From positions 278,904 to 342,903 of the forward strand of contig JAJVDF010000498.1 of the NCBI GenBank assembly GCA_022410635.1: a DNA stretch of 64,000 nucleotides. Reading direction: 5' to 3'. This DNA comes from Tretioscincus oriximinensis. Lineage: Eukaryota; Chordata; Lepidosauria; Squamata; Gymnophthalmidae. Position 1 is the first letter of the stretch. Every line of letters starts with the position of its first letter. This document shows positions 11,638-23,128 of the stretch, in pieces. Below the pieces are notes generated by a model that did not search any database, had not been told where the DNA came from, and saw only the letters and a program-made list of their open reading frames with translations. The position numbers and the translations under genes were made by a program.

Positions 11638-12125
11638 TTGAGTCCTGTTTGTGAGTCTCTATCATATATGCAGCTAAGCATGAATCATTCAGGGACAGGC
11701 CTGCTGCTTGGAGTTACAACTGAAAAAGTTATGACCAGTAAACTAATACAAGTTCCAAAATCTGAAAGCCTGGAGCAGTGGGGCTGGCCACTGTGTTTGT
11801 GGGGTTCGGCGAACACTCAGAGATTAAAATCAATTATAAAATCTCTTTTCATAGAGGAGCTGCCAACAAATGAAAAAGCTCCAGGCAGCTTTCTTAATTG
11901 GCAAAAAGGGTTGCCAATCCCTGAACCAATGGGAGGGCTGCCTAGGAGGGGCTACAGTCTCTTTCTCAGTTTCCATAGAGATGCCATTTTGTATTGACTT
12001 TTAACTTGCAGACTGAGAGAGAGACCGGTAAGTGCCTGAATGTGCCTCCTTCGTGCCGCTTTCCTAACTTTGCTGAGGCTGGAGGAGCCTGCCCCCCCTC
12101 CTCAAACTGCACCAGGCACTGCTGG
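11638..12125 (+). other. Unidentified segment with a 119-codon open frame
   Basis: The frame at 11638-11997 is long for this AT-rich region, but the translation matches no family I know. Downstream, composition rises to GC-rich. There are a CCAAT-like sequence (near 11922), an acceptor-like TTTTAACTTGCAG (near 11999-12011) and a good donor-like GGTAAGTG (near 12027). These could be an old LTR or promoter fragment, or chance. I do not call a gene. Confidence 0.25.
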
Positions 12126-12885
12126 CCTGGGGAAGCCTTCTGCTTATTTCCCAGTATTGTTTTTTGTAACTGAATCTTATTACTAGTGAATATATTCCTG
12201 GTATGAAAATGGTAAATAGAGAGGTTTTGTAGGTCTTAATTTGAAGTTGAATATAATGTTTTGTAGGGAGTCCAGATTAAGGATATGACAGCAAGCCATA
12301 GATCCAAATTCCTACCAAAAGGCCTTTTTGTCCTGGAACTTATTCTGGATTATATCTCAAAAGAGGTACAGGCTAAAGAAAGTCCAAATTCGATCTTGTT
12401 TAAGCTGCATCAAGAATGTGAATAGCAGATTCCTGTTCTGAAATATAGTCCAGAATAAGGTGCAGTACTCTTTCTTCTTTAAGATAACAGATCTCTTAAA
12501 AGTTTTTTTTTAATTCCACATTGTGGAAAAGGACGGTGTTTGACTCTTGGAGGCAGGCTGCACACTGGAAAACTCCCAATACTGGTGCCATTTGCTGCTC
12601 CAAGATAGTCACTTGTGCACCTCCCTATTCTAGTGGCAGTTGAGAGGGGAGGTAGATGGAATCAGTCCTTTACAAAGCAATGATGCTGGCATGTGGCTGC
12701 TACATTTCTTAGGTCCTCAATGGATGTCTTATTTGGCCCAAGTGGGTGCAGTTAGTCTGCATTATGAGCAATGAGCAAATAGATCAGGTCTTTTTGAGTA
12801 TAAAACAAAGGATGTCCATCTACTTCTTGGCATAGCTTCATGAACAAAGATTTATGAAGTGGGAGAGCAGTTGTCCAGGTCTGCA
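12126..12885. other. No firm feature; possible LINE 3' flank
   Basis: The part from about 12540 lies downstream, in minus-strand terms, of the zinc-finger remnant at 12886. It may be the 3' part of the same LINE, but it has no recognisable motif of its own. Confidence 0.3.
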
Positions 12886-13145
12886 GCAGGCTGACTGATG
12901 GCTAACGAGGCCAATGTAGGATAAGCAAGTCCAGCTGCATCAACTACAGAGGACAATCTTATCTGGATGTGGTGCAATGGTTATAGCCTGGTTCTTGCAC
13001 TGTTGTCTATTGTCCTCAAGGGTAGCCTTGCATGTTCCTTTGAAGGAGGAGAGAGCCTTGTAAGTGGTATATCTTCAGCCCCCATGATTAGTAGATAGAG
13101 CAGGCTGCTGACAGAGGTTGATATGGCAGACATCAAATAGTTTCC
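12886..13145 (-). pseudogene. LINE C-terminal remnant with C2HC zinc-finger-like motif
   Basis: The minus-strand translation gives a run beginning KLFDVCHINLC. It continues through TYKALSSFKGTCKATLEDNR and QQCKNQAITIAPHPDKIVLC to a finger-like CS*CSWTCLSYIGLVSHQSAC. The spacing C-x2-C ... H-x4-C and the IGL-x2-H core resemble the zinc-finger tail of some jockey-like non-LTR retrotransposons. Two in-frame stops are visible; one (TGA, 12940-12942) sits inside the first C-x2-C. A related remnant lies at 26676-26785. The exact LINE clade is not established. Confidence 0.45.
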
Positions 13146-14386
13146 TTAGAGAGTCTTTCTATCTCTTCTACAGTGCCCTTCTGTCATGATGGCCAGTGGT
13201 AGATTCACCATGAAGTGCAGTCTTGGATAGGCGATGATCATCATCTTAGAAATATATCCTGCCCTGATTAAAACACACATATGTGAATTGACATGTTTTT
13301 TTTTGTGGGGGGAATAAAGATTTGTATGAATACTTCTTATAAGGCAAACATGGCAACAAAAATAACGAAGCAAGTTTAGCAAAACCCTACACTTGATGCA
13401 ATGTCTTAATAAGAAAGCTACATTAATAAATTATTTAACATGAGAAAGATCAATCCATGCAGATTTTATTGAATTTGTAACAAGATCAAAAATATGCCCT
13501 AAATCATTGTTATGGTAATTATTCTCAACGGGATCTGTCTTTGGATTTAAATGTAACTTTAAAGGCTCCAAAGAAGTGGAGTAATTACTTTTAACTGCTA
13601 TGATTAAAAATATATATAATTCTCCTGCTTTATAAAACAAGACTACTTCGCCCCGTTACATAACGAGTGATATATAAATAATTCCAAAGATACCCTACTG
13701 GCTTTTTCAGTGTGNCTTTCTAGTGCTTAGCATAATTAGCCTACCTGAGGTAATTACACATTAAGAGTGCTAGGAAATAAAAGTCTTTCTAACAGCAAAA
13801 ATCATCAGGCAACAGAATTACTTGCTACAGTAGTTTTAAAATTAGACTACAGTGCAATTCTAATATTTAGCATGTGACAATTGGCCTTTACATAAGGGCA
13901 GCTGCCTATTGTTACAGCCAAACTCCTGTCAGCCTTCACAGACCATAATTATTGCTACCTACGGGAATTCCAGAAAGAATTTATCCCTATCTCTGTGTAT
14001 TCTTATGGAGATGAAATTGTTCTATTTCAACCGTTTGGCTAGTTCAAAGGTTGCCAAATATGTGAGAACGGAGCACTATTCTGGATTATATCCCTGGGCA
14101 GGGCCATGCCATCCACATGCTGGTTAAGCTTGTGCTACGCATAGTGATAAGAGTTCATGTGCTAGTAAGATTGCTATTTGCATGAGGTATTGTCATGCCT
14201 ATCACAGGTGTAGATGAGTAACCTTCCTCTGAGGAGGAGGAGGAGACACAGGTCCAACCACAGACAAAAGCTCTGCCAGTGACACAGGTTCTGCCAGAGA
14301 ATTTTCTGTGAGCGATCCTGCAGTGGCAAAGGATTTGCAGAAGGCACAGACGATTGTAAAATAAAGGAAGGAAAAAGCTAATATTA
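13146..14386. other. AT-rich DNA, nothing recognised
   Basis: No recognisable element, apart from possible further decay of the LINE remnant up to about 13215. Confidence 0.35.
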
Positions 14387-14996
14387 GGCTGTGTCCAGAC
14401 AGAATCAATAATTTGCTTCAAAGTCAAATTTCTGTTACATTTACCTCACCAGGTTATTATATAAATCGGTAGACTGCAGATTTAAAGCTGATTATCTGGA
14501 TTTCCGGGAAACCCAGTGTTAAATCCGAATATAATGCTGTTGCAGAAAGACTTTGATGTGAGGATAGTTTTGTCGAGGGTGAGAATTAAAGTGACATGAT
14601 ATTGAACAGCAAACTATCCAGTAGCATTTGGGAGGCAGGATTACCTGACTTCCACTTGAGAAACAGAAAACAAAATGGGTGACAGGAGACTGTTTTTCGT
14701 ACATGTAAAATCCGGCATGTCAGGAGGTGACAGAATGACAAAACTGCTATTTTCATTCTGTTTATTCTGGTATTTCCTGATGATCTGCTTTATTGTTTTC
14801 CTGGTTTTAATGTGCTCCTTTCCCGTTAACCGTTTTGTGTGTTGGCTGTTAAGAGGATGTCCACATAGTCCAGCCCTTTCACCATAACCCTATGTAGCAG
14901 TTTGATAGCTGGTGTCCCCACTAAACCAATAATCTGAATAATAGGCTTTAAAACCCACAATCTGTGGCAAATATAACAGAAACTCAATTTTCAACA
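14387..14996. repeat. Harbinger-like MITE, family F, near full length
   Basis: The left end reads GGCTGTGTCCAGACAGAATC directly after TTA. The right part (14890-14996) carries the inverted TGTGGCAAATATAACAGAAA segment also seen near the left end. Related pieces occur at 37490, 39845, 48335, 50750 and 61940. The GGC start and the TTA/TAA flank suggest PIF/Harbinger. The right terminus is degraded. Confidence 0.55.
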
Positions 14997-15895
14997 GGAC
15001 AGTGGACAAATGGCAATGTAGAGAGTTACGATACATCACCGAAGACAATGCTCTCATCTTTTTGTATAGCATAATTCAGTGTTTGCTTTGCAAGTGTTTC
15101 TAATCAACTTCTGCAATGGATCAAACAGTCTAATGCAAGTGTGTGTTGCTAAATCTAAAAAGGATCAAGCAAATTTACTTTTATTAATGCCAAGAGAGCC
15201 TTAACTTTATTTCTGGTGATTCAGGATTGCACCTTTGTGTGCTAGCTGTTTTAGACTCTGCACAAACTATATTTGACAAGAGGGCTCGCCCAGACTTCAC
15301 CTATTCCACCCAAGCCCTGCCTTTTCTTTCATTTCCAGCATGAGATTTGCCCATGCCTCACCCAGACTCTGTCCATGACTCCTTGAGAGCAAAGTTCTGA
15401 GCACTCTCATTGGTCAGCAGTGCTCAGAATGTTGGACTTGTTGGTTTTAATAATAGTAGAGATTATTATCACCCCTACACAGACACTTTCACTTCCAGAA
15501 AATGCTATTCAATTTATTTTAGTGGGGTGACAGAGTTTTTTGCATTTCCTTTTTAGAAATTGAAAAGTGCATTTCTATATTTGTAAAAGTGAAAAATGCA
15601 ATTGATAGTGATGTTTGCAACTCCATGTTGCTCTAAGAGGTGCTGAGGATTTCATTTGCCAATATCAGTTCATCAAGAATAAGAAGGCAGAAGCAACTTG
15701 CACCTCCTTTCAGCACCAAAAGTGCTGTCACTGAAGGTGGAATTAACACTCTTAAAGAATTCTGCTGCAGCAGATGGACTGAATAAAATTTCAGGCTTCT
15801 AAATATTCAGATTATGGAGTCACTGGTACAGAATTTACTGGTGAGTAAATACGTATTTATGAAAAGTTATAAAGTTACTATTTATTATTTACATT
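14997..15895. other. No gene; short perfect inverted repeat
   Basis: Mostly unrecognised DNA. An 11-bp perfect inverted repeat, TTCTGAGCACT / AGTGCTCAGAA, lies at 15395-15405 and 15419-15429 with a 13-nt loop. Confidence 0.4.
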
Positions 15896-16074
15896 TAGAA
15901 TCATTGAACCACACAGTTGGAAGAGGCCTCAAGAGTTATTGGGTCCAACCCCCTACTCAATGCAGGATTCACTTAACCATCCCGGATAGATGGCTGTCCA
16001 ACCTCTGATTGAAGACTCCCACAGAAGAAGAACTCACAATCTTATGTAGCAATCATTTCCACCTTTACTGTCAA
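15896..16074 (-). mobile_element. CR1-clade LINE, 3' end
   Basis: Starts with TAGAATCATTGAACC and GTTGGAAGAGGCCTCAAGAG, the reverse complement of a CR1 terminus. It continues through GATGGCTGTCCAACCTCTG to the region before CTTTACTGTCA. Short 5'-truncated copy. Confidence 0.88.
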
Positions 16075-16600
16075 ATTTTATTGTTTTGCTACTTTATTTA
16101 TTTATTTCCTGTTTTCAAAGTCTTATTAAGCACTTTAAGGTAGAAAAGTACAGGGAAAATTAAGCTAAAAGTTCATTGGAGTCTATAAGCTCAGAGATAT
16201 TGTAAGATCTTTTATAAATTTAGGCTGCTTCCACAGAGGAGAAATTTACCTCTGTGGGAGTGACCTGAAAGCTGCTCCACCACACTGAATTGGGGGCTGT
16301 CACCACTCATTGCACAGAAATGGCCCATTAATCTGTGATTTCTGATTACAGGGGAAGGGTGATTCAGCAGTGGAGCCCTCCAATGAGCTACTCCCACTGC
16401 TGTGTGTAGTGCATGGCTTGGAGGACTTCTGCAGCTGGGATGAGAACTCCATGTGATGTTGTGGAAGACCAAATGCTTAGCCATCAATTTAGCGGCAGAA
16501 CTCTCTGTGAATAGGTTGCTGGCACCACCGTGCAATGAAGAAGGTAGGTGCAGGCAGGTGGGCGAAGTACAGTATGATGAAAGAATTATATTTTAAAATA
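16075..16600. other. No gene; possible Harbinger-like fragment
   Basis: TTAGGCTGCTTCCACAGAGG at 16220 looks like the TTA plus GGCTG end of the Harbinger-like repeats. A matching right end is not clear. The open frame at 16212-16535 (minus) has no recognisable motif. Confidence 0.3.
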
Positions 16601-16678
16601 TACTGCTCAAAACAATTAAGATAACACTTTAATATAACAGTGTATGTTAAAGTGTTCCCTTAATTGTTCTGAGCAGTA
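16601..16678. repeat. 78-bp palindromic MITE with TA duplication
   Basis: TACTGCTCAAAACAATTAAG at the left pairs with CTTAATTGTTCTGAGCAGTA at the right. The pairing continues through TAACACTTTAA to the centre. TA flanks both sides (16599-16600 and 16679-16680), as expected for a Tc1/mariner-type non-autonomous element. Confidence 0.7.
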
Positions 16679-17037
16679 TATATTTTAATGTTTTTTGTTA
16701 TATGCTGTACAGTGGGACCAGGGACAAAGCCTGGAATACAAATATTATATAAAATGTTTTGTTTGGTGACAAACAATACAAACATTGAAACAGGATTCAC
16801 TCCCCACAATTAGTTGACTAATTCACACAGAAAACCTGTCCATCAATTCTTTTCTAATTTCTGGGAAAAAAATTATTTCGCTAAATTAAACCAACTGAAT
16901 TTAAAAACAAAAACAAAAAAATTCAAAACTTATATGTTTTATCTTTATTTGAAATTTGCTTCTTCAAGTGTTTTAATTTGGAGAAAGGAATAACTTTCCC
17001 AGAAATTAGAATAGGATGGAAACTTGAGGCTTAAACA

Positions 17038-17155
17038 GAAGAACCTAAGAGGAACCTGCTGAATAAGGCCATAGCCCACCTTGGTCAGCATTCTGTCTCA
17101 CACAGAGGCCCACCAATTGCAACTGGCCAATCTCAAGCAGAAGACAGCAAAATCT
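17038..17155 (-). mobile_element. CR1-clade (L3-like) LINE, 3' end
   Basis: Reads AGAAGAACCTAAGAGG, then GGTCAGCATTCTGTCTCACA and CAGAGGCCCACCAATTGC. This is the reverse complement of the second CR1-type terminus in the window, which ends in TTCTTATGTTCTTATG-like repeats (compare 27433-27455). Confidence 0.82.
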
Positions 17156-17339
17156 GGAGTTAAGGGCCACATTGGTTGGGTAATCTGTTTTTGGAGTGTC
17201 CTCTTGCTGATCCGCCTTTTTTTAAAAATTGGGCCCGAATTTAGTGCAAATCCATTAATTACAAAAAATAATACAGATAGGCCTGATTCCCATGTTCTAT
17301 TCCCTACACTTCGGTGACCATTTTAACTTCTGTCTCCCC

Positions 17340-18190
17340 CATGGAACCACACATGTTCAGCATTCCACACACTGTAAAAGTTTTTGCTGCGGAGTAAATA
17401 GCCACTGCATATTATCCGCTTTAGCAACATCCATTTTGTAAAGTCCGAAAGAAAAACTGCCTCAGAGCTTTAGTACGGAAATTGTAACATGTTCATTGGC
17501 TCTTTTCTAGTAGAGAATGCCTGGAAATTGTATGCAGGCCAGCAAATAATCTAGGGGCTTGTAGTCAAACAGATAAAAAAGGGGGGTTGTTTGGCATTAG
17601 ACACTAATCGAGAAATGATACCAACAGTTACTCACTGCAAGCAAACAAACTTGCCACAATGTAAATGAACATATATGAACAAATGGTGCACGTGTTCTAT
17701 TAATGTTCAGGTATTCACATTCTACATATATACAACAGTAGATACAAAGATTTACAACAATATATTATATACTCATATACGAAAAAACAGAAATATTGGG
17801 CTATCTCGTTCCCGGATAAAACTGTGATTTCACCCTATGGCTTCTTCTGGCCCTTTACATATCTTTGCCACAGTCTTTCCAACCAAATGCACAGAGATTC
17901 AAATATGCATATAGATGTAGATCTTTAAGGATTCCCAAGACCAAACAGAAGAGGAGCTCAAATTTCAAACCTCTGCTATGTGAATATTTGCACATTAATA
18001 GGATATATGCACCATTTTGGGGTTCATTTACATTGTGGCAAGTTTGTTTGTTTGCTTGCAGTGAGCAATTGTTGGTATCATTTCTCAGTTAGGGGCATGT
18101 AGGCAGGCAAGCACAGTAATGATTTCTGGAGGATGTGATGTCACAAGAATTTCCAGTTTGTGTCAAGGACAGAGAGGAAANTGTGTGGAA
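17340..18190 (+). repeat. Dispersed repeat family G, split by an insertion
   Basis: 17490-17563 (CATTGGCTC, GCCTGGAAATTGTATG, GGGGCTTGTAG) and 18093-18180 (GGCAAGCACAGTAATGATTT) together match one continuous segment at 45040-45200. A related reverse copy is at 57060-57410. Here the copy is interrupted by the element at 17601-18090. The flanks TAGGGGCTTGTAG and TAGGGGCATGTAG near the junctions differ by one base. The superfamily is unknown. Confidence 0.55.
17601..18090. repeat. About 490-bp element with about 100-bp inverted ends
   Basis: The left end (GAGAAATGATACCAACAGTT, then CACTGCAAGCAAACAAACTT) is the close reverse complement of the right end at about 17990-18090. The right arm carries one extra TTTG unit. 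The centre is unrelated AT-rich DNA. It is a non-autonomous DNA transposon nested in repeat family G. Confidence 0.7.
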
Positions 18191-18494
18191 AATTGAAGGT
18201 AAATGGGGACACACTTGTAAATGTGTTGCCTTGCTTATTTTAAAAAATGTATTTAAAACTTGTATTGGGGAGCAGCCATATTTAGTTTTGCGCAAAACTA
18301 GAACCCAGCAACAACAACACAACTTTTAAAAACCACTGGTGTGAGGCAGTGTTTGCACAGATGCCCTTGGACTACAGACAAATTGTAACCAGAGCACAGT
18401 TAATCAGGATTAGCAAAAATGAACCTGTGTCACTTTTGAGGGAGAACTCCATTCCGATGTTGTGTGGCTTTGCGAAGGATGCATCATGAACTTT

Positions 18495-18803
18495 GCGGTA
18501 CAGATAGCTCAGTCGCTAAGGAATTCGTCTCTCGCCTAGGAGATGGGGTTTCGAAGTCCTGTGTTGGACGTGGGGAGGGGTGAGCACCTTCCACTAGATT
18601 GTAGCTCTAGCCAACCCAGCTTTTTGGAAGCAAGAATTGCAAGAAATTGCAGCTGACTGCAAGTAGAAACATGGGAAACACCATAGCCTGGTGGGGAAGA
18701 TAAAATGTGAACCTTTGGGCAAAATACCCTTGTAAGCAGCTTTGAGTCCCTTTGAAAGGTGAGAAAAAGCGGGATATAAGAACCCAGTTTTTCTTCTTCT
18801 TCC
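18495..18803 (+). mobile_element. tRNA-derived SINE with L2-like tail
   Basis: The head has pol III boxes of a tRNA: TAGCTCAGTCGCTAAGG (A-box region, 18505) and GGTTTCGAAGTCC (B-box region, 18547). The middle is shared with copies at 43192-43491 and 54501-54803. The tail (GCTTTGAGTCCCTTTGAAAG, CGGGATATAAGAACCCAG) resembles L2 3' ends, suggesting mobilisation by L2. It ends in TTC repeats. Confidence 0.85.
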
Positions 18804-19017
18804 GTTAGCCTATAACTCTAGCCAACCCAGCTATTCCGAATCAAGAATTGCAAGAAATTGCAGCTGACTGCAAGTAGATACATGGGAAACACCACAGCCT
18901 GGTGGGGAAGATTGAATGTAAGCCTTCGGGCAAAAATACCCTTGTAAGCTGCTTTGAGTCCCTTTGAAAGGTAAGAAAAGCGGGGTATAAGAACCCAGTT
19001 CTTCTTCTTCTTCTTCT
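18804..19017 (+). mobile_element. Headless SINE copy fused to the preceding SINE
   Basis: A second copy of the body and tail of the same SINE, lacking the tRNA head. It starts at CCGTTAGCC directly after the TTC tail of the first copy and ends in its own TTC run. The period is about 210 bp. Confidence 0.8.
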
Positions 19018-19774
19018 ACATACCCCCAATGCAAATCACACATCTTTCCCTCCCATTTTTCCCCTTGTGAAAACACAGCCACTTAAATGTGTTTCTCCTC
19101 TTATACAGCATGATCCTTGCTTGATTATTTCAGTTTAAGTTCTTGAGCAATGCAGAAGTATCAAATAATATGCATATCAAAGTAGTGTTCTTGCAAATGA
19201 GGAATTATGTTGACAGAAAGACCTTGTGGCTTAGAGATGATTGGATGTGATTCTAAAACTGAACTTTACATACTGAAGCATCTGTGTTGTTTATCTCCCT
19301 GCACTGGCCTTGATACTCCATGCAACATAAGGCACTTATAGTTTTTTTCTTCTTCAAATAATATTATTCCTAGATAGTTTATTATTCACTTAGAAATCTA
19401 TCGCTGATCACTTGACATCCTAAAATAGTGAACATAATTCTGAATAGTTCCAAATGTCATTGTGAAATGCTGCATTATTAATATACATTTTTTATTAATT
19501 AATATTATTAATATTATCAATATTATTAATGTTAACATTAATGTAGATAGAGTATACTATTTATTAGAGATTAGCATAATCTCGCAGCTTTCTGTTCCTC
19601 TCTCTTTTTAATTGTTCTATTAATTTTTAAAACAAAATAATACTCCCAAAATTAACCGTTTACCCTATAATCACACAAGAGTTGTATTTTGACATCCCGT
19701 CTTTTAAATATAAATAATCATTATATCTATTGATCAAAATAATAATTGGATCCCATATTGTTTCTCTACTAACT
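19018..19774. other. AT-rich DNA, nothing recognised
   Basis: Includes an ATTATTA-rich low-complexity stretch at about 19482-19560. No gene. Confidence 0.4.
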
Positions 19775-19850
19775 GACATTACTAACTGCTGCCCCGAGAC
19801 CTTCGGGTATGGGGCGGGGTACAAATGTAAATAAATAAATAAATAAATAA
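19775..19850 (+). mobile_element. L2 LINE terminal fragment
   Basis: CCCCGAGACCTTCGGGTATG, GGGCGGGGTACAAATG and an (AAAT)n tail: a very short L2 3' end. It directly precedes the larger L2 that follows. Confidence 0.75.
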
Positions 19851-20375
19851 CTGAGCTGCTGAGCCTGAGGAGACACCCCAAGAGCCCTGCCAGGAGTGTG
19901 GGACTTTTCCACCTGCCCAGGGTGAGAAACTGGGCTGCCCACCTCCTGATGGACTAATCCTCCACCAAGGTGCCACCATACGATATCGGGCTCCGGAATA
20001 TCTGTGCGTATGTGTTGTGTGGTTGTGTGCATGTGTCTGTGAGAGAGTGCTTTTTATATACATTTTTAATATTGTGTTTTAAAACTGTTTTTAAAGTGCT
20101 TCTGTAATTTAATACTGTTTTAAGATATTTATCTTTTTTTTTCCCCCACTGGGAATAATGTGTTACCAAGGACAGGTATTAGGAGGGGGAGAACAGGTAC
20201 AGGGGGCTGTCATACATGTGGTGATGGGCAGGGGAGATATGGCGTTGGGAGGCAGAAGAGACGGATCACCAGAAGGGGTGACAGATGCGTCAAGGCTGTC
20301 ATCCCTTCTGTTCTGCCTCCCAATCAGCAGAATTTGGGGATACCTGTCAACTGGCCCACTGCTCTGGTGGTGCTG

Positions 20376-20940
20376 CTGTTAAATGCCAGGTCAGTCCAGA
20401 ATAAAACATCTATCATTCATGATTTAATCTTGGATGAAGGGACTGACCTGGCATGTATTACTGAGACCTGGGTGGACGAACTTGGTGGGCCTAATCTTAC
20501 CCAGCTCTGTCCCCCAGGTTATTCAGTGTAGCACTGTTCTATACCAGTGGGAAGGAGAGGGGGTGTTGCTGTGGTCCACAAATCATCCATCTCTCTCACC
20601 AGGCAGCCAAATCGCTCTGTTTCTGAATTTGAGCGATCGTTCCTGTTGTTGGGCAATAAAAATAGAATAGGAATGCTGCTGGTGTACCGGTCACCCCGCT
20701 GCCCAGCAGCATCCCTAGCTGAGTTGGCAGAGGTGGTCTCTGATGTGGTGTTGGAGGCTCCTAGCACTGTGGTGCTGGGGGACTTCAACATCCATGCGGA
20801 GGCTATCCTCACCGGTCTTACTCAGTTCTTCATGGACTCCACGGCAACCATGGGGCTATCTCAATGTGTTACTGGCCCAACTCAGAGAAGGACATATTCT
20901 TGATCTGGTTTTTTCCACAGAATGAACTGGTGATGCTCCA
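20376..20940 (+). pseudogene. L2 endonuclease domain (broken)
   Basis: The APE-type endonuclease is recognised by LLLNARSVQNKTSIIHDL, DLACITETWV, then GGVAVVHKSS, VYRSPRCPA, VVLGDFNIHAE and LDLVFST in order. In active elements this domain nicks target DNA to prime reverse transcription. There is an in-frame stop TAG at 20529-20531, where family members read through. A frameshift near 20890 moves the LDLVFST block into another frame. No functional protein can be made. Confidence 0.8.
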
Positions 20941-21564
20941 TTGATAGGAGGGTTGGCAGTAAGCCCGTTGCCATGGATGGATCATTCCCTGGTGAGATTT
21001 GGATTTACAGTGACTGCTTCCCCCTGCAAGGATGAGAGACCCATTCAGATGGTCCACCCTTGAAGACTTATGGAATCTGAGCGATTCCTGAATGCTCTGG
21101 GGGATCTCCTGGTTGGCATGGATGGCGTTCCTGTCGAGGCTTTGGTCTCTCTCTGGAATCGGGAGTTGACCTGAGCTATCGACCCAATAACTCAGCATAT
21201 CTGTGGAGTCCGTAGAGCACCCTGGTATTCTGGGGAGTTAAGGATGATGAAACAGAAAGGCCGACGGCTGGAGCGCAGGTGGCGCAAATCCCAGCAAGAG
21301 TCTGATTGAACACGGGTTAGAGCACATTATCGTGTCTACCAGGTGGCAGCAAAAAGGAATTATTTCTTTGTTATCATTGCGTACTTAAGTAGCCATCCAG
21401 CAGAGATCTTTCGAGTGGTGAATGGCCTGATAAGATATAGCCTAGGATAGCAAGGGCAAAGGCCATCCAATAGCTGCTGTGACNAATTTGCAAGGCACTT
21501 TGAGAACAAAGTCACTCAGATTCATGAGAGATTAGATACCACACTTGTAAGTAGCCCAGAGGAC

Positions 21565-23128
21565 GTGTCCAGAGAACCATCTGGTTCAGTTATCTTGGAT
21601 CAGTTTCAATTATTGCGGCCTGATGATGTGGACAAGCTGTTTGTTGGGGTTCGGCCAACGTCATGCTCTCTGGATTCTTGCCCCTCCTGGCTGATAAAAG
21701 CAAGTCAGCAGCGTATGACCAGGTGGTTCCAGGGAGTAGTGAACGCTTCCTTGAGGGATGCAATGATCCCGCCGGGTCTTAAAGAGGCGGTGGTGCGTCC
21801 TATCCTTAAAAAGCCTTCCCTGGACCCAGAAGAGTTAAACAACAACTGCCTGACGGCCAACATATCCTTCCTGGGCAAAGTACTGGAGAGGGCTGTGGCT
21901 TTTCAGCTGCAGGCATGCTTGGAAGAAGCGAATTATCTAGACCCATTTCAATCTGGCTTCATGGCACAAAAACCGCCTTGGTCGCCCTGGCTGATGACCT
22001 ACTCCGGGAGAGGGATGGGGGCAATGCGACCCTGTTGTTTCTCCTGGACCTCTCAGCAGCTTTTGATACCATTAACCATGGTATCCTCTTGGAGAGACTA
22101 AGGAGTTTAGCAGTTGGTGGCACTGCATTGCAGTGGTTCCGCTCCTATCTCCAAGGTCGCTTCCAGAGAGTGTTGGTGGGGGAGTCTTACTCGACACCAT
22201 GGGAGCTCACTTGTGGGGTTCCTCAGGGGTCGATCTCTCCCCCATGCTGTTCAACATCTATATGAAGCCGCTGGGAAAGGTCATCAGGAGATTTGGAGTA
22301 AAGTGCCATCAAAATGCAGATGACACTCAGCTCTATCTCTCTGTTCCATCTGAATCAGGAGAGGTGGTTGAAGTGCTTGACAGGTTCCTGGAGGCAGTGA
22401 TGGGCTGGATGGGGGCCAATAAATTGAAACTGAATCCAGACAAGATGGAGGTGCTGTGTGGTGGGGCATCCTGAGTTCGTGAAGTGGGAAGGCGCCCTGT
22501 CCTTGGTAGGGTAGAATTACCCTATAAGGGACGGGTGCGAAATCTTGGGGTGTTTTTGGAGGCAGTGGCCAGGAGTGCCTACTTCCAGTTACGTCTGGTT
22601 CGCCAGTTACATCCACTTCTGAGCAGGGATGATCTAGCCACAGTAATCCATGCTCTGGTAACTTCCAGATTGGACTACTGTAATGCGCTCTATATGGGGT
22701 TGCCCTTTAAAAAGGTTTAGAAGCTGCAGCTGGTGCAGAATGCAGCAGCTAGACTGCTGGCCGGAACAGCTGGCCGGACATACATCACACTGGTCTTGAA
22801 AGAGCTGCATTGGTTGCCCATCCGCTACTGAGTCCAATTCAAGGTGCTGACTTTAACTTATAAAGCCCTAAATAACTTGGCCCCCAAATATCTAAAGGAA
22901 CGCCTTCTCCCATACCAACCTGCTTGTCCCTTAAGATCTGCAGGAGAGGCCCTCCTGGTTGTACCACCCCTTTCAACAGCCAGTGGAGTGGNAACCCNGG
23001 GNAGGGCCTTCTCAGTNGTTNCCCCTCGTCTTTGGAATAGTCTCCCCCTTGAGGTGCATCTGTTATCATCGTTGTATTCTTTTAGAAGGTCCTTGAAGAC
23101 GCACCTCTTTTACCTGGCCTTTGGCTGA
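21565..23128 (+). pseudogene. L2 reverse transcriptase and C-terminal region (broken)
   Basis: The order of motifs is conserved: LKEAVVRPILKKPSLDPEEL, FLGKVLERAV, TALVALADDLLRE, LDLSAAFDTINH (motif A), [12 protein letters not shown] (here TCGVPQGS), [10 protein letters not shown], then NADDTQLYL. The catalytic YADD box has become NADD at about 22315-22326. Frameshifts lie near 21960 and 22230. From about 22230 one frame runs through TSRLDYCNALYMGLP, LVQNAAARLLAG and LKELHWLPIRY to PRLWNSLPLEV, with stops at 22472, 22718 and about 22828. It is a decayed L2 polyprotein. Confidence 0.85.

Noticed and set aside
12012..12027. A 16-bp microexon between acceptor-like and donor-like sequences
   Set aside because: It is not a multiple of three and has no neighbouring exons. 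Such site pairs occur by chance.
16212..16535. 107-codon minus-strand frame
   Set aside because: No recognisable domain. The region begins with a Harbinger-like end, so it is probably repeat-derived.
18505..18560. A tRNA gene by A-box and B-box similarity (also in the SINEs at 43.4 and 54.5 kb)
   Set aside because: The boxes sit in the head of a dispersed SINE. The cloverleaf is not maintained and the body and tail are shared between copies.
18831..19082. Minus-strand frames with a poly-Glu or poly-Arg start
   Set aside because: They are reverse translations of the SINE body and its TTC tail. The same peptides recur at the other SINE copies.
20519..20812. Minus-strand frames inside the L2 copies (also 22284-22616 and 62586-62873)
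   Set aside because: They are antisense shadows of the L2 coding region.
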